The notes beneath the pieces were generated by a model, which saw only the letters and a list, made by a program, of their open reading frames with translations, made no database searches and was not told the origin of the DNA. Of a DNA stretch of 64,000 nucleotides, positions 43,298 to 55,089 are shown piece by piece (the first letter of the stretch is position 1; every line of letters starts with the position of its first letter). The translations under genes and the position numbers were made by a program. This stretch comes from Micrasema longulum (taxonomy: Eukaryota; Arthropoda; Insecta; Trichoptera; Brachycentridae), in NCBI GenBank assembly GCA_022494885.1, contig JAGVSM010002439.1, positions 62,001 through 126,000 on the forward strand. The letters run 5' to 3'.

Positions 43298-44155
43298 AAA
43301 TGGTTAAAAACATAGTTGTTTTCTATTCATCTTTTTGTCTTATAAAATAGCTGAGCCAGTTTACATTACATAGAATTAACTCCTAATAGGCTTGTTTTAG
43401 TATCTTTGATTCTGTATTGTTCCGTAAATATATCTAGTCAAATCAAGTGATCAACCATTGGATAAAGCGTAGTTCCATTGTGAGCCTTATCCCAGCTTCA
43501 TAATGTCTAATGTGGCTTGTCGTCTGGTAATATGTATTACCGTAGTTATAATGTACTTAGAAGTGATAATAAAATTATTAGAATATGGGGAAAAGGGAAC
43601 GGCGTTAATATATTTTCTGCTTAGTATTATTTGTGTATTGATTTAAACTTGTCTTTATAAAAAAGTATACCTAATTAATAATTTTTTTATTCCTTCCTGC
43701 CCTTAAAATTGTTTTTTAGTCACCGCCAAACTCACCTTATTATTTTTTTCTAAATGAGTGATCCAACATGTCAGATTTAAAAATATTTTTTAAACACATA
43801 TTTGCTTTATGGTGTATTTATGTTATACCTACATAAAATTACTTGAAAGTGATTATGAAAGAAATAACTTTTATTTTACAAATCTTAACGTTTTCAAAGG
43901 CATTGTGTAGATTCAATGTTTATGGTTGTAAAGAGGGAAAATAAAAAAATGAAATTACAAGTAATAGTACACAAATTTATTTTCATAGAATCGAAAAAAT
44001 AAGAACAAAACAATGCAATATGAATAGTTACAAGTAGTATGTACAATAAATTCTCAAACATTCACCGAGATACATTCTTTCATAAAATGTGTCATAATAT
44101 TCTGGCTGTGACTGGTTTTCTAAATATAAGTATATTACAACTGGCATGGGTTCAG

Positions 44156-44359
44156 GAAACAAGACGTGAAGAGAAAGATGGCCAGCAACAACCAGAAGGC
44201 AAACCAATTGACAGAAGTACAACAGTCCACAACAGTGACCGGGCAGGAAGCGTTTCTTCTAACATAAAGGCGGCAGATATTGCATTACATACTTATCTAG
44301 TGCCTAGATGCATTCTTTTTGTATTTTTCTTCATTTCGTTAATATCATTCATTAACTAA
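44156..44359 (+). CDS. Possible terminal coding exon with hydrophobic C-terminus
   Basis: After an acceptor-like tgggttcag, an open frame of 67 codons runs to TAA: ETRREEKDGQQQPEGKP first, KAADIALHTYLVP later, and CILFVFFFISLISFIN at the end. The charged part followed by a terminal hydrophobic segment looks like a tail anchor. It is GC-richer than its surroundings. No upstream partner exon was found, so it could be chance or a pseudogene. Confidence 0.25.
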   Translation, partial: ETRREEKDGQQQPEGKPIDRSTTVHNSDRAGSVSSNIKAADIALHTYLVPRCILFVFFFISLISFIN

Positions 44360-44452
44360 TCAAATATATATGTATATATATTATAATCAGTAATCATAAC
44401 TGGAAATATCTAACAAGACATCTAAAAATAACATCCACAAATTGTGATTTCT

Positions 44453-44481
44453 GCATACATACATACATACATACATACATT
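44453..44481. repeat. (CATA)n microsatellite
   Basis: About seven CATA units in a row. Confidence 0.9.
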
Positions 44482-44574
44482 AGTAATTCTAAAAGAATGT
44501 GGCGATGTCGCGGTCCTGTCAGGCTTTCTATTGCCCATTCCTGTTATTCAATATCCTTCTGTGTGATGGCATAA

Positions 44575-44785
44575 TGTACACACAATTTACTTTCATATGA
44601 CAGGAATGTACGCACAATTTACTCTCATATGATAGGAATGTACGCACAATTTACTTTCATATGATAGGAATGTCCGCACAATACCCTTCCATATGATAGG
44701 AATGCACGTAAATTTCTTTCCATATGATAAGAATGTATGCACAATAACCCCTTCGTATGATAGGAATGTGCATACATTTTAGTCT
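44575..44785. repeat. Minisatellite, about 32 bp unit, six copies
   Basis: Units follow the pattern CACAATTTACTTTC, then ATATGATAGGAATGTACG. The later units are more diverged. The minus-strand frame through it is a by-product of the repeat, not a gene. Confidence 0.85.
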
Positions 44786-46736
44786 CTTTAATTAATATTT
44801 TCCCGTATTCTCCCATTTATTCCCATATCTACTTTTCTCTTTATTTATATAAATATCAACATGGATTTACAAAAACAAAGATTACACATATTTATGTACA
44901 TGAGAATATTTCATACGTCATTTGATTATTCGGAACAAAACTCAACGACGAATGATTAAAAATTCAATATGTTTTCGTAATGAGCAATTTTAATGATATA
45001 ATAAGTAATCAATTACTGACCATATATTTTACTATATAACGATAGCACACGTCAACATTGTTGTATATTGTCATTACCACAGAGTGATAAAGCAACTTCA
45101 TTTAAAGCAAGCGGCTTACAGAAGGTTGTCGGTGAGAATAATAACATAAGGGGACACGATTGACTAATAATGAGCAACACAAGTGTACATGTATTGCGTG
45201 CTGCGTGATGCGTGATGCAGGTTGAGGATTGTGCCTTATGGAACATTCACACATGGAGTGAAGATGAAACAGGTACTCTTATATTGTAGGTCAGACTCAG
45301 TGAAATCATCTTCCTACTCCTTCCGGCCCGGCTGTTCATATCACTCTCTTTATTTTATCGGATAGATACAAATAGACAGAAATCTATTCCGTACTCTACT
45401 TCTTCGTAGGGCTAAATTCATATATTATATTACCCATTTTGACATTGATACATGTTCAACCTACATTCTAAATTTTAATTGGGATTAATAAATTTTAAAT
45501 AAAAATGTCACAAAAATAAGTTTTTAAACGTCCAAATTTTTCAATATATTTATTATAATACAATATAACGCACGGAGTATACAAACCCAAACAGACATGC
45601 TCGCACATGCGTAAATGAGAGTGTATAAATGCACAATTTTGTGTATATACATAATGTTATAATTTATATATATATAAACGAAATGTTTGATTTAAATTAT
45701 GATCTAATAATTCAACAAAGTCAGCCTTAACCTATTCAACATGCACCCGACTTCATTTCATTTCAGACAAAACAATTCTGGTGGGCAGTTTCCACACATT
45801 TCATCAAAGGGACCTTTCTTCTCGCTGAAGCACTGCTGTACTGACAAAACTGAGCCATAAGTACTTATTTAGTACAAAGAATAAGTATTATTCTCAGTGA
45901 AATTTACAGAATTTTACTAGACATTTTTCACTTAACATTTTCAAATAATTTGGTCTCTGCTTTACAATTTTCTAAGGCAATCTATGAAAAAAAAATTTCA
46001 AGAATATATTTTTTAAATCAAGTCATTTTCTGTTGCTAAAACTCAGTTGCTGGTAAACATTTACTAGCGAGCTTCTGACGAGAAGAATCCCTCTTCATAG
46101 GTAAGGTGTACACTGTATTCATTTAAAAAATTAAATAATTATCCCCATTATATTAAACAATCTTTCTAGGGGCTTATACAGAATTTGTACTCTTTGAATG
46201 TTTCACGATGTTTAAATTTAGTCATTGAATTACAAATATGAATTGATTAAACTCCCGACACGGTACAAACACAGGTGGACGGCCCAAGCCCGAAGAGATT
46301 TCTTAAAATGTCCCTGTGGCCTATGACAGTATAGTTCCTACTATCTCAACCGAGGCGGCTACTTTACACGACATCTCTCTACCAACACACGACTTTCTAT
46401 TTGATAGGTAAAAAGGAAGATTTACTTTCACAAACAATAGAAAATGGAAAATTTCACTGAATGTACGGGCGCTGTGTTGGCTTTGCTCAGTGCCCTGTCT
46501 TCGTATTTATAATTCTTTGCTAACACACCGTGTCATGTAAAACTAAAATAAGCCTAAAATGTCTAACAGACAATAATTATTAATTTAAGAGATCTGCCTT
46601 TACTTACATATTTATCTATTTACTTTAAACTGTTTCGTAACATTACTAAATTATAACTGATGGTAATAAGTGGACAATAGTATAAAACGAGAGTAATAAA
46701 TAGATGTGAAGTTCAGTACACCGTGAAGGGTACACG

Positions 46737-47407
46737 CATAGAATTATAATAGTCCAGAAACCGCATATGCACTTCAAACTGAAGCCAACAAAACTACTCA
46801 CAAATGAGTAGGTTTATGTTTTGGCCATTAGTTACACTGTAGATGTCGCTTAGTACGCAACTGCTGATTCCAATTCAATTCTGCCGTGTTGTGTCGTTTG
46901 TAAGTGTCAAAATACTGCTGGGATTAAAAGAGAATAGGGTGGGATCACATTTCATGTGTAAGTAGCGAATTCACAAATAATATTATTTACGAATTCGATT
47001 ATTTTACCATCAGTCATATTGTTTAAAACAACAAGGTAGATGTTTTGTTAGTATTTCCACGGTGGTCAATTTTTTTACCTGACTTTCTATTAATAAGCGT
47101 AATATTACATGGTAATAATTTACTTAATTACTAAATGATTATTTCATTATTTTTTTTACATTTGCCTAATAAAAGTACCTATTTTATTATAGTCCAGTCA
47201 GTATATAAAATATTTGTTGTGGTAAAACATAACATTATAATACGCAAAATTATCATATATTTGTTTTGTGATGATAAATTGTTCGCAGTCTGGTAACATT
47301 ACGCGGCCACTTCACGCGTGCGCGCAGTTGGGATGTCAAATTTTTGAATACAGTGCGATGTATGCAAACATGATTCTATGCGCCTTCTGGTATATTATAA
47401 TTCTACG
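46737..47407 (+). mobile_element. P-like non-autonomous transposon, copy 2
   Basis: 671 bp with ends CATAGAATTATAATAGTCC and, reversed, CGTAGAATTATAATATACC. The 8 bp duplication GGTACACG is perfect (46729-46736, 47408-47415). It encodes PCCVVCKCQNTAGIKRE followed by a stop, then ITFHV, a broken THAP start. It has the same internal palindrome as copies 1 and 3. Confidence 0.88.
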
Positions 47408-47832
47408 GGTACACGGTTAATACAATATGTTCCATGAGAGCTAGTGACCACATTTGGATATGTAAACTAGGCAGAGTTATGAGGTTCTAAATTATTGCAA
47501 TCGACTCCTATAAATAAATGGACTTTTTAAAATTTAGGTATAAACTATCTGGATTATGACAATTTTTATTTAAAATAAAAAATATATGTTTTATTTATCT
47601 TCATATAGGTAATATGTATGTACAATTTACATTTTAAATAATTAACATTTAATATGAATAGCGAGTGCGGCCAATTTGGCTGCAGATTTCAGATATTAAT
47701 TTGTATTATGTATGCTGATGTTTGACAGTTTGTTAGGTTCTTCGTTCCACTGTCAATCTGTGGAAATTTCTTTTTTAATACAGACATGTTCCTTGTTGAT
47801 GACTAGAAGATTGTTTAGATAAATAATGTCGA

Positions 47833-48312
47833 GCTACCCTCGTATGCAACAAATCCACTGGGTTTCTAGAACCTCCTCCCGGCGGGGTAGGGTAGGTCCA
47901 CCTAAGTTAAGGTAAGATTACAAAGATCACAGTGACACGTTTATCCTTCATAAATCCCTATTAGAATGTGGGTGAGATCACGAGATGGAGAAGGACACAA
48001 GCATTCGTCCTCTAAGCGCAGCGTACGTTATTGGCTATCTACAAATTGCTAGCTATTTTACTACTCTTATAATGCACTTCAAGAAAAGTTCATTTATCTA
48101 TGGACATACATTTTCTATTTTACTATTAAATGTTCTCAACAGATCCAGTTATAAATGAGTTTAGAAAAATACATTTAATCTTGAGTAACCAAATTTAGAC
48201 ATTTTTTATTATTAAACATGCATACATAATATACGGAAATGGGAAATTAGCAAGTGTAGACCCTACCGGTAAGACAGGATGTTCAGAAAGGATTTGTTTG
48301 CATACGAGGTAG
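47833..48312. mobile_element. Inverted-repeat element, about 480 bp
   Basis: Ends CTACCCTCGTATGCAACAAA and, reversed, CTACCTCGTATGCAAACAAA. The class is unknown and no target duplication was settled. The interior includes CCTCCTCCCGGCGGGGTAGG. Confidence 0.55.
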
Positions 48313-49218
48313 TGTTTCTCTAAACAGACACACGAGTACCTTAATTGAAACCACAGGGTGAGTACAATAATTGCACATCGGCGCTAGTGTGGAAACATTT
48401 TCATTTCACGTTTGCCAGAGTCTTGTAGCTCTCTTAAGACAAAAAGTACACATATTATGATTTTTGTGTTAAATATGTGTGTTTTATACATAAATACATA
48501 TAGTGGGCAGTATGACTATAGAGAAACAAAAGTAACATCCACTGGTATCATATATAAATATAGCTAACGGATGATGATGGCATAAATATGTTGGTCTTTA
48601 TTCACAAATGTCAGAAACAAAGAGACGTCTCCTTTGGAATTGAGCTGTTCAAAAAGGAACAAGGCTTTTTACTTAAACAGTTTGATTTTATTTGAATCAT
48701 AATAAATATTAATATTTGATTTATTACATTATTGCATTCATTAAATAAATTTACAACAAAATTCTGCCAAATTTGCTTTGAAAAGTAATACTGTTGTAAA
48801 AAAAAAACACAAATATAAAGTATAATATAATTAAAGATATTTTTTCAATTGTAATAGTCTTGCTATCATATAAGTTACTCTATTTTGTTAGAAACATCTT
48901 TTGAGAAATAAATAATAATTCGAATTTACAATATTAGAGGCATAAATAAATAAAACAATTAGAAGTACGTTTCGGCCGATACAAAACAATATGTGGAAAT
49001 GTGTCACACCTTAAAAAAAACAGTGATATTAAACAAAATCATATATTTTTGGTATGGGCAAAAAAGTAAAGATTTATTCAAACCAATACTGCGTATTATA
49101 ATATTTTTACTTTCCAAAAATAATTTGTTTTAAAGCAAGAACCTGGGGTGTTCTAATGAATCTTCTCGAGGGATAGGGAATAAAGAAATTGGGGGTTTTA
49201 ATTTTTTGCATTCGATTA

Positions 49219-49473
49219 CACTTTGCTTCATATATGGTCACACTGATGATAAACGTCAAATTAATGTCGAACTATGGAATGTCAATTATAAAGTTGTTTT
49301 AAAAACGGAAAAAAACAAATACCGTTTGGTCAATTCAACCTAATTAAGTGTTTTGGGTAATGCTAAAGATCGCAATAATCAAAACAATCCAAATAAAAAC
49401 CATCATGTTTGGTTTCATGTGTTAATTTTTTCTGAAGTTTAATTATCAGTGTGACCGTATATGAAGCAAAGTG
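49219..49473. mobile_element. Harbinger-like MITE, copy A
   Basis: 255 bp with ends CACTTTGCTTCATATATGGT and, reversed, CACTTTGCTTCATATACGGT. It is flanked by TTA on both sides (49216-49218, 49474-49476), as for PIF/Harbinger. Internal GTTTTGGGTAATGCTAAAG is shared with copy B. Confidence 0.75.
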
Positions 49474-49589
49474 TTATTGCGTGCAAAAAAATACAGATTC
49501 TCAAATTGCTTTCTTCTCTACCCCCGCGATAAGATAATTGCACCCCCGGGGTGGTATTTTTTGAATTTGAAGAATTTTATTATTTTTAT

Positions 49590-49834
49590 GTGACGAGAAT
49601 TTGATTCACATAATAGCCACACTGATGATTAAACGTCAAATGGTGTATAAAACTGCTGCAAAAACGGAAATAAAACTAATACGGGTTGGTCAATTCAACT
49701 TAATTAGGTGTTTTGGGTAATGCTGAAGGTCGCAATAATGTTCTAAATGAAAATTATCATGTTTGATTTCACGTGTTCATATTTTTGACGTTTAATCATC
49801 GGTGTGGCCATTATGTGAAGCAAAGTCTCGTCAC
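49590..49834. mobile_element. Harbinger-like MITE, copy B
   Basis: 245 bp with ends GTGACGAGAATTTGATTCAC and, reversed, GTGACGAGACTTTGCTTCAC. The interior matches copy A (TTGGTCAATTCAACTTAATT, GTTTTGGGTAATGCTGAAG). It begins 116 bases after copy A, in the same orientation. Confidence 0.7.
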
Positions 49835-50224
49835 TTTAAAATAATACAATTCTTCAAATGAATCACTTTTTCTCTAGATCTCGACTCAAGATCCAGAATA
49901 CCACCCCTGAGCCTTATTTCGCTGTTAATAATATCGCTATTCCTTTAAAGATGCAGTATGTATTAGTAAGCAAAGGTTAGTCAGTAAATATTTTAGTACT
50001 GTTTTGACTGTTAAGAGTGAACAATAAACTAAATTGCAGAATCCTCAATTGGATCATTCACATATTTACAAAAAAATTAACAAAGTAAAAAAACTTCAAA
50101 AGTTTACAGGTCTTGTTTATATACTGGCTTCGTTCAGTCAGTTGTGTCACATTCTAGTTTAGTGTATGTAACTTTTTGTACGACAGGGCACTTTGCTTGT
50201 GGCTTCCACTCCTCTCAAAAGGAA

Positions 50225-50320
50225 TTATAAGATTTTGCATATTTTAAAATTTATTTTATATTCCTCCAGCTCCACGAGATAATTGCGTATTCCGCGGTAC
50301 TCGGCTGCACAGCAGCCAAT
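50225..50320 (-). CDS. Possible 3' coding exon, minus strand
   Basis: After acceptor tgtttccag the frame reads IGCCAAEYRGIRNYLVELEE, then YKINFKICKIL and a TAA. It is GC-rich for the region. In phase 0 it would follow the exon at 52383-52516, but that exon ends in TAG. The link is unproven. Confidence 0.35.
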   Translation of the reverse strand: MGCCAAEYRGIRNYLVELEEYKINFKICKIL

Positions 50321-50641
50321 CTGGAAACAAAAATCCAATGTCACAAAACGTAGGAAAAAAAAACACATGCCATGCATCCATTCTCACGTTTTGCATTGTA
50401 TTTAATTATGCCAAAACGAAAAAACTATGCTACTGATTTTCTTTTACATTTGAAGAGTACACAGCAGAACGGCCTTATTAACACGTGACGAATTTTATTG
50501 TGGGACACTAGGTTCACGTATTTAATAAAATAGGGTATCAATTAATGTAATATATATTTTTCAACAATGTTTTGAGTTTGTCCAAATGTTTGTAGACAAG
50601 GACTGGATTTAACCCCCTAGGGAGCTTGTTAATATTAACAT

Positions 50642-50938
50642 ATTACAACACAGATAGAGAAGAGAATTTTAGGCGTTGCCTAATACGTAGGTGAAATAAT
50701 TCAATCATATGATCATACACTCACCCGCAACAATAAAGAATTCAACTCTTTAACTTCACAAACGTCAACAGATGGAAGATGTAAAGGAATATAGATGTTT
50801 AAATATAGGCAGAACGGTGAATGTCATACAGTGTGTAAAGTGGCCACTTAAACTAGCCAATGGCAGGTCGTAAGCCCTGTGGATGCCTGGACTTCTATAT
50901 TCCCTTCTCTTAAAAGTTCTTTATCTCTGTTGTAATGT
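50642..50938. mobile_element. MITE of the dispersed short-repeat family
   Basis: Inverted ends TTACAACACAGATAGAGAAG and, reversed, TTACAACAGAGATAAAGAAC. The interior has AAGTGGCCACTTAAACTAGC and CAATGGCAGG, the family signature seen at 6.1, 13.6 and 29 kb. Confidence 0.65.
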
Positions 50939-51719
50939 GCTAATATATTTTTGAAATAATTACAGAAAAAAAGTGTTTCCATAAAAATACAACATGAGTT
51001 TGAACAAAAAATAATTTTTAGTCATGAAAAATATCATGCAAACATAAGGGTAATTTAATTTTTCTTGCTGGTAACACCAATATCAAAACACTTTCCCGCC
51101 GATTAAGGACATTTATAATTCATAGTTGTAACCGCCAATGAGTGTTCCCTGAGTAAATTGACTATTGAATTTCAAAACATGTATCTATGTAAGCACAATT
51201 TCCTTTTTGTTTATTGTAATTTGGAAGCATAATATATTTTAACCAAGCGTTGTCAATAAATTAAATAATGCTAGAACATATTATGTTCTAAAAAATAAAC
51301 AAGAATCACTTGAACGATTTTGTTATTTTTACTTTTTCTTACATGTTTAATTATTTGAGTTTTAGTATTATATACCTGTGCATATAATGTTATGTCCCAC
51401 GATGTAATGGGAGTTACCAAAGCGAAACGTATATTTAAAAAATATTTGTTTACCTTAATTAAATTATTATTTTACTGAAAACGTTTCTTTATTATTTACA
51501 TTATACAGATAAAAGATATAGAAAAATATTTGATTGTGGAATGTAGCGTGTAGTGTGGAGTTACCATGGAATTACCCAAAAAAATGTCTATTTCATATTT
51601 AAAGAATAAAATCTTTCTTGAACCGACAAAAACGAGCTCGTTGCAGAAATCGTCGTATTTTGACGGTTTTTTTGGAAGCTGGCTGCATATTTATTTCCTA
51701 CAATTTATAATACAGGGAG

Positions 51720-52018
51720 CAACGTTGCCAACTCTACCGATTTTGGTACCAATATACCGATCTACCAAATTCGACGGTAATTCTACCAATTTTTAAATAT
51801 CTTGAACAATTAGGGCTATTTTTATGGCATAACAGCAGCCACCCCTTCCCCTCGCCGCTCTTGATATACGAAATTGTTTCTAAAATAACAGTAAAAACAG
51901 TTCGTAAAAAATCGAAATCCCACATAAAAATGAAAAACTGTTTCTTAAATAACAGTTTTTATTTATTTATTTATTTAATTTTTAGCCGATTTCAACTTGA
52001 TGGATGCTGGCAACGCTG
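51720..52018. mobile_element. hAT-type MITE with 8 bp duplication
   Basis: 299 bp starting CAACGTTGCCAACTC and ending GATGCTGGCAACGCTG. It is flanked by ACAGGGAG (51712-51719) and ACAGGGCG (52019-52026), 7 of 8 identical. The ends resemble the CAGCGTTGCCAAC ends of insect hAT elements. Confidence 0.7.
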
Positions 52019-52382
52019 ACAGGGCGCCAAATTTTGTTAGTTTTTAATATGTAATTTTATTGAACTCATTCAGGAGAAAAAAGTGGAACAAATATTATAT
52101 TATCTGGAAAATCTAAAAAATGCAATGAACTCGTTTTAGCCGTGTACCCAGATTGTTTAGATCTCCGCTTTTATTATTATGTGTGCACAATTGTACTCAT
52201 ACGCATATAATTATAGTATACATATTATATTATAATTCTATGCTCATACGATTGTGTTTTAAGAAAAAAAAAATCAAATACAAACCCAATTTTATTGAAT
52301 TCCCCATAGTTGCAATTTGATTAGACCATAAATAATAGCAAACTTGTTGCAAAAACATTTTTAGTCAGGATTGATTAGTTAC

Positions 52383-52516
52383 CTAGATCTCCATGATGGC
52401 GAGCAACAAACGGCTGGCAGTAAGAGCCACCCCTGAGTCACCCGACCCACTCTGAACTGAAGAATGGTCATCCGTATCACTCTGGTTAGACGTGTACCCA
52501 ATTACGTCCACCTCAT
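52383..52516 (-). CDS. Possible coding exon, minus strand
   Basis: Acceptor tttgttacag. One open frame reads DEVDVIGYTSNQSDTDDH, then SSVQSGSGDSGVALTASR and LLLAIMEI, ending in TAG directly before gtaact. It is either a terminal exon or an internal exon whose last codon is a stop. The acidic, Ser-rich composition and GC content suggest real coding. Gene not recognised; the 5' exons would lie to the right. Confidence 0.45.
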
Positions 52517-53342
52517 CTGTAACAAAAAACAAAGAACAACATTAGTATCGCAATCGGGTGTCATATCGACCAATTTGTTCAGTACACAAACTTACGCATA
52601 GACTTGCTATGGCTGTATAAGAAAATTTATCAGATTTGAACTAAAAATATTCTGTGTATGTAATACACACATATAAAAAAAAATATGGGCATGCTTGGGC
52701 AATGGTACACTAAATTAGTAATTAACTAAAAGGCGTGTTAAAACACTATTTGAAATTCACGGGCGCTAAAAATAGACAACGTACATTCTCTTGTTTTATT
52801 CGTAGACAGGGAGACGCCACGCCGCGACGCGCCACGCCGCGCCGCGCAGAGGCATCAACATCAACAAGCACTTTTGTGTCTGTGTCGGAATTTTATCGCG
52901 GGAAAATCAAAGATGTCGCCAGTTACCTTATTCGAGTATATTGTTTATGATAAACACGTAATGTTTGTGTATACACTCGCGATTTGTTTGGTGAGTATCA
53001 TTTACACGCGCTTATGCTTCATATTGAATCAGTTTTGATACAAGAACTAAAAATAATACTATTTACAATTTTGAATTTAACAATGTGCTTCCCTAGTATG
53101 TTGGTTGTCAGCGTGTGCTAAGATTTACGATGTAAATACGTTTTTACCACTTGCTAAAGAAGTAAAAATCTAAACTATTGAATATAATTATATATGAACG
53201 CGTGTAAGTATTAAAAAAATCATTTCGAAGTTCCCCAGAGTCCTTACCCTATTAAGGGTTAATTAGTATTTAAAACACGATTTAAACGTAGATACCTACC
53301 TATTAACTCAATATTGATTTAACTTTTTTAAAAGGCTGACAG

Positions 53343-54148
53343 CATAGAATTAAGAATAGTCCAGAAACCGCATACGCACATCAAACAGAAGGCTACTAAA
53401 CTACTCATAAATGAGTAGGTTTACGTTTTGCCCCATTAGTTTCTTTGTAGACGTCGCTCAGTACGCAACTCCTGATTTGAATTCTACTATGCCGTGTTGT
53501 GTCCTTTTAAAATGCAGAAATACTGCTAGGATCTTAAAAAAACAGGATGCAATCACATTTCATGTGTAATTTGCAAATGAATGTGTATATAACAAATGCA
53601 TTACTTAAAAATTGAATTATTTTTCCATCTGTCAGATTGTCGAAAAAAAAATGGAAATTTCGTTAGTGTTGCCAGGGTAGAATTTTTTTTACCCAACTTT
53701 GCTCATTTAATAAAAGAACTAATGAAAATTAGACCTCGGATTAAACAACACCGTGGGGGACATTTGAACGACATTATCTTTAAAACATTAAATATTATTT
53801 GGAATGATATAAAAATAAACGTTTTGTGTCAAATAAAAATTGTTTTATATTTTAAGTTCAAAGTTCATAAATTCAATTACTCTTATTAAATGACCCTTTA
53901 TTTATCTAATCTTTTGTGTCAATCAATGTTTCCGCGTGCACAATAAAATTTTAGAGAAATTAACAGATTCCTTTTTTTGTTTACCTTACATTTGTGTTAT
54001 GATTATTTTTTTTCCCATCAAGCAACATTACCCGGCGACTTAACGTATGCGTACGGCGAAAGTGTGTCTAAGTGGGGGAATTATTGGACACAGTCCGATG
54101 TATTCAAATATGATTCTACGCTCCTTCTGGACTATTCTTAATTCTATG
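53343..54148 (+). mobile_element. P-like non-autonomous transposon, copy 3
   Basis: 806 bp with CATAGAATTAAGAATAGTCC at both ends in inverse orientation. The perfect 8 bp duplication is GCTGACAG (53335-53342, 54149-54156). ATGCCGTGTTGTGTC starts a frame MPCCVLLKCRNTARILKK, then ITFHV and a stop: the first third of a THAP domain with its own ATG. The downstream sequence differs from copies 1 and 2. Confidence 0.9.
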
Positions 54149-54452
54149 GCTGACAGTTTGTGTGTAGTAAATTTTAATATAAGTATTTTAGCGAGTTTAC
54201 GGGTGACCATTGGTTCCATGAAAAATAATTTCTAGGTACTAGCTACCTACTCGTATAATCATCCGAGTTTTTACCCCTTTACCTGCACGTAATGTTATTG
54301 TGAAACAACATTGAGTATTATCGAAATTTGGGTTAGCATGACGTAAACCAAAATTATGAATAAATCAAAGTAGAGAGCAGGGAAAAGGCATCCTAGAAGC
54401 CATTTTATCCAATAACCGAATGATTGATCGGACGTAAAGTGAAGCGACGCAG

Positions 54453-54496
54453 ATGCCGATATTGCCGATATTGCCGATATTGCCGATATTACCGAT
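54453..54496. repeat. GATATTGCC 9-bp microsatellite
   Basis: Four to five units of GATATTGCC, the last with one change (GATATTACC). Confidence 0.85.
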
Positions 54497-54741
54497 GGAC
54501 GGACGAAGTCGCAGTCGGTTGGAATGCGTGACGATTGACGATGACGAATCGTTAAATAATGGAAAACCGCAATGCTAAAAATATTAATCGAAGGTAGAAA
54601 CACTAGCGGAACATAAAACAGACATGAAATAATATTATTTATTATTTTTCAACACTAAACGCAATATTTTTACAGAAAATGTGTAGGTAGGTTCTTTGTA
54701 AGATATTTTTGACTGAGATTAATTTTTTTTTTTTTTTTTAA

Positions 54742-54922
54742 GGAATAACCCGCTAGCTTGAAAAAAATAGTCAACAGGACAGAAAGAAAGGATATGGAAG
54801 GCCAACACTGAGACTAATTGAGAAAAAACCAATGATGATTTTTTTCTTGCAACGGGCGGAATCGAACCCGCGACGCCAGTTTTACAGTTGGCCGTTTAAC
54901 CAACTGCGCCACGGCCTGCCCA
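54742..54922 (-). mobile_element. SINE family 2 copy
   Basis: Reverse head GGCCGTGGCGCAGTTGGTTA, B box GCGGGTTCGATTCCGCC, then the TTGCAAGAAAAAAATC spacer and body. Paralogue of 22232-22447. Confidence 0.75.
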
Positions 54923-55089
54923 AATGAAATGAATATTGTATATGAACTGTCGCTTATTTAAATATATTTTGCTGTAATTATGCGCGTTACAAACGTATAT
55001 TTGCTGCATTTTAAAAATCTACTTTCGTTCTTATGATTTATCCGAATACTTAAATTTTTGGGGTCATTTTTAACGAGTTGTTCAAATTG

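Noticed and set aside
44625..44816. Minus-strand frame with repeated HSYHM
   Set aside because: By-product of the minisatellite.
51566..51796. 76-codon plus-strand frame starting MELPKKMS
   Set aside because: Runs into the hAT MITE end and has no splice context; composition is non-coding.
53596..53889. 97-codon plus-strand frame
   Set aside because: Lies inside the P-like element copy 3 and is not shared by the other copies; not a transposase.
54295..54603. Minus-strand frame with repeated SAI
   Set aside because: By-product of the GATATTGCC microsatellite.
54850..54920. Functional tRNA gene
   Set aside because: It is the head of a SINE with a second copy at 22 kb; no acceptor stem pairing.
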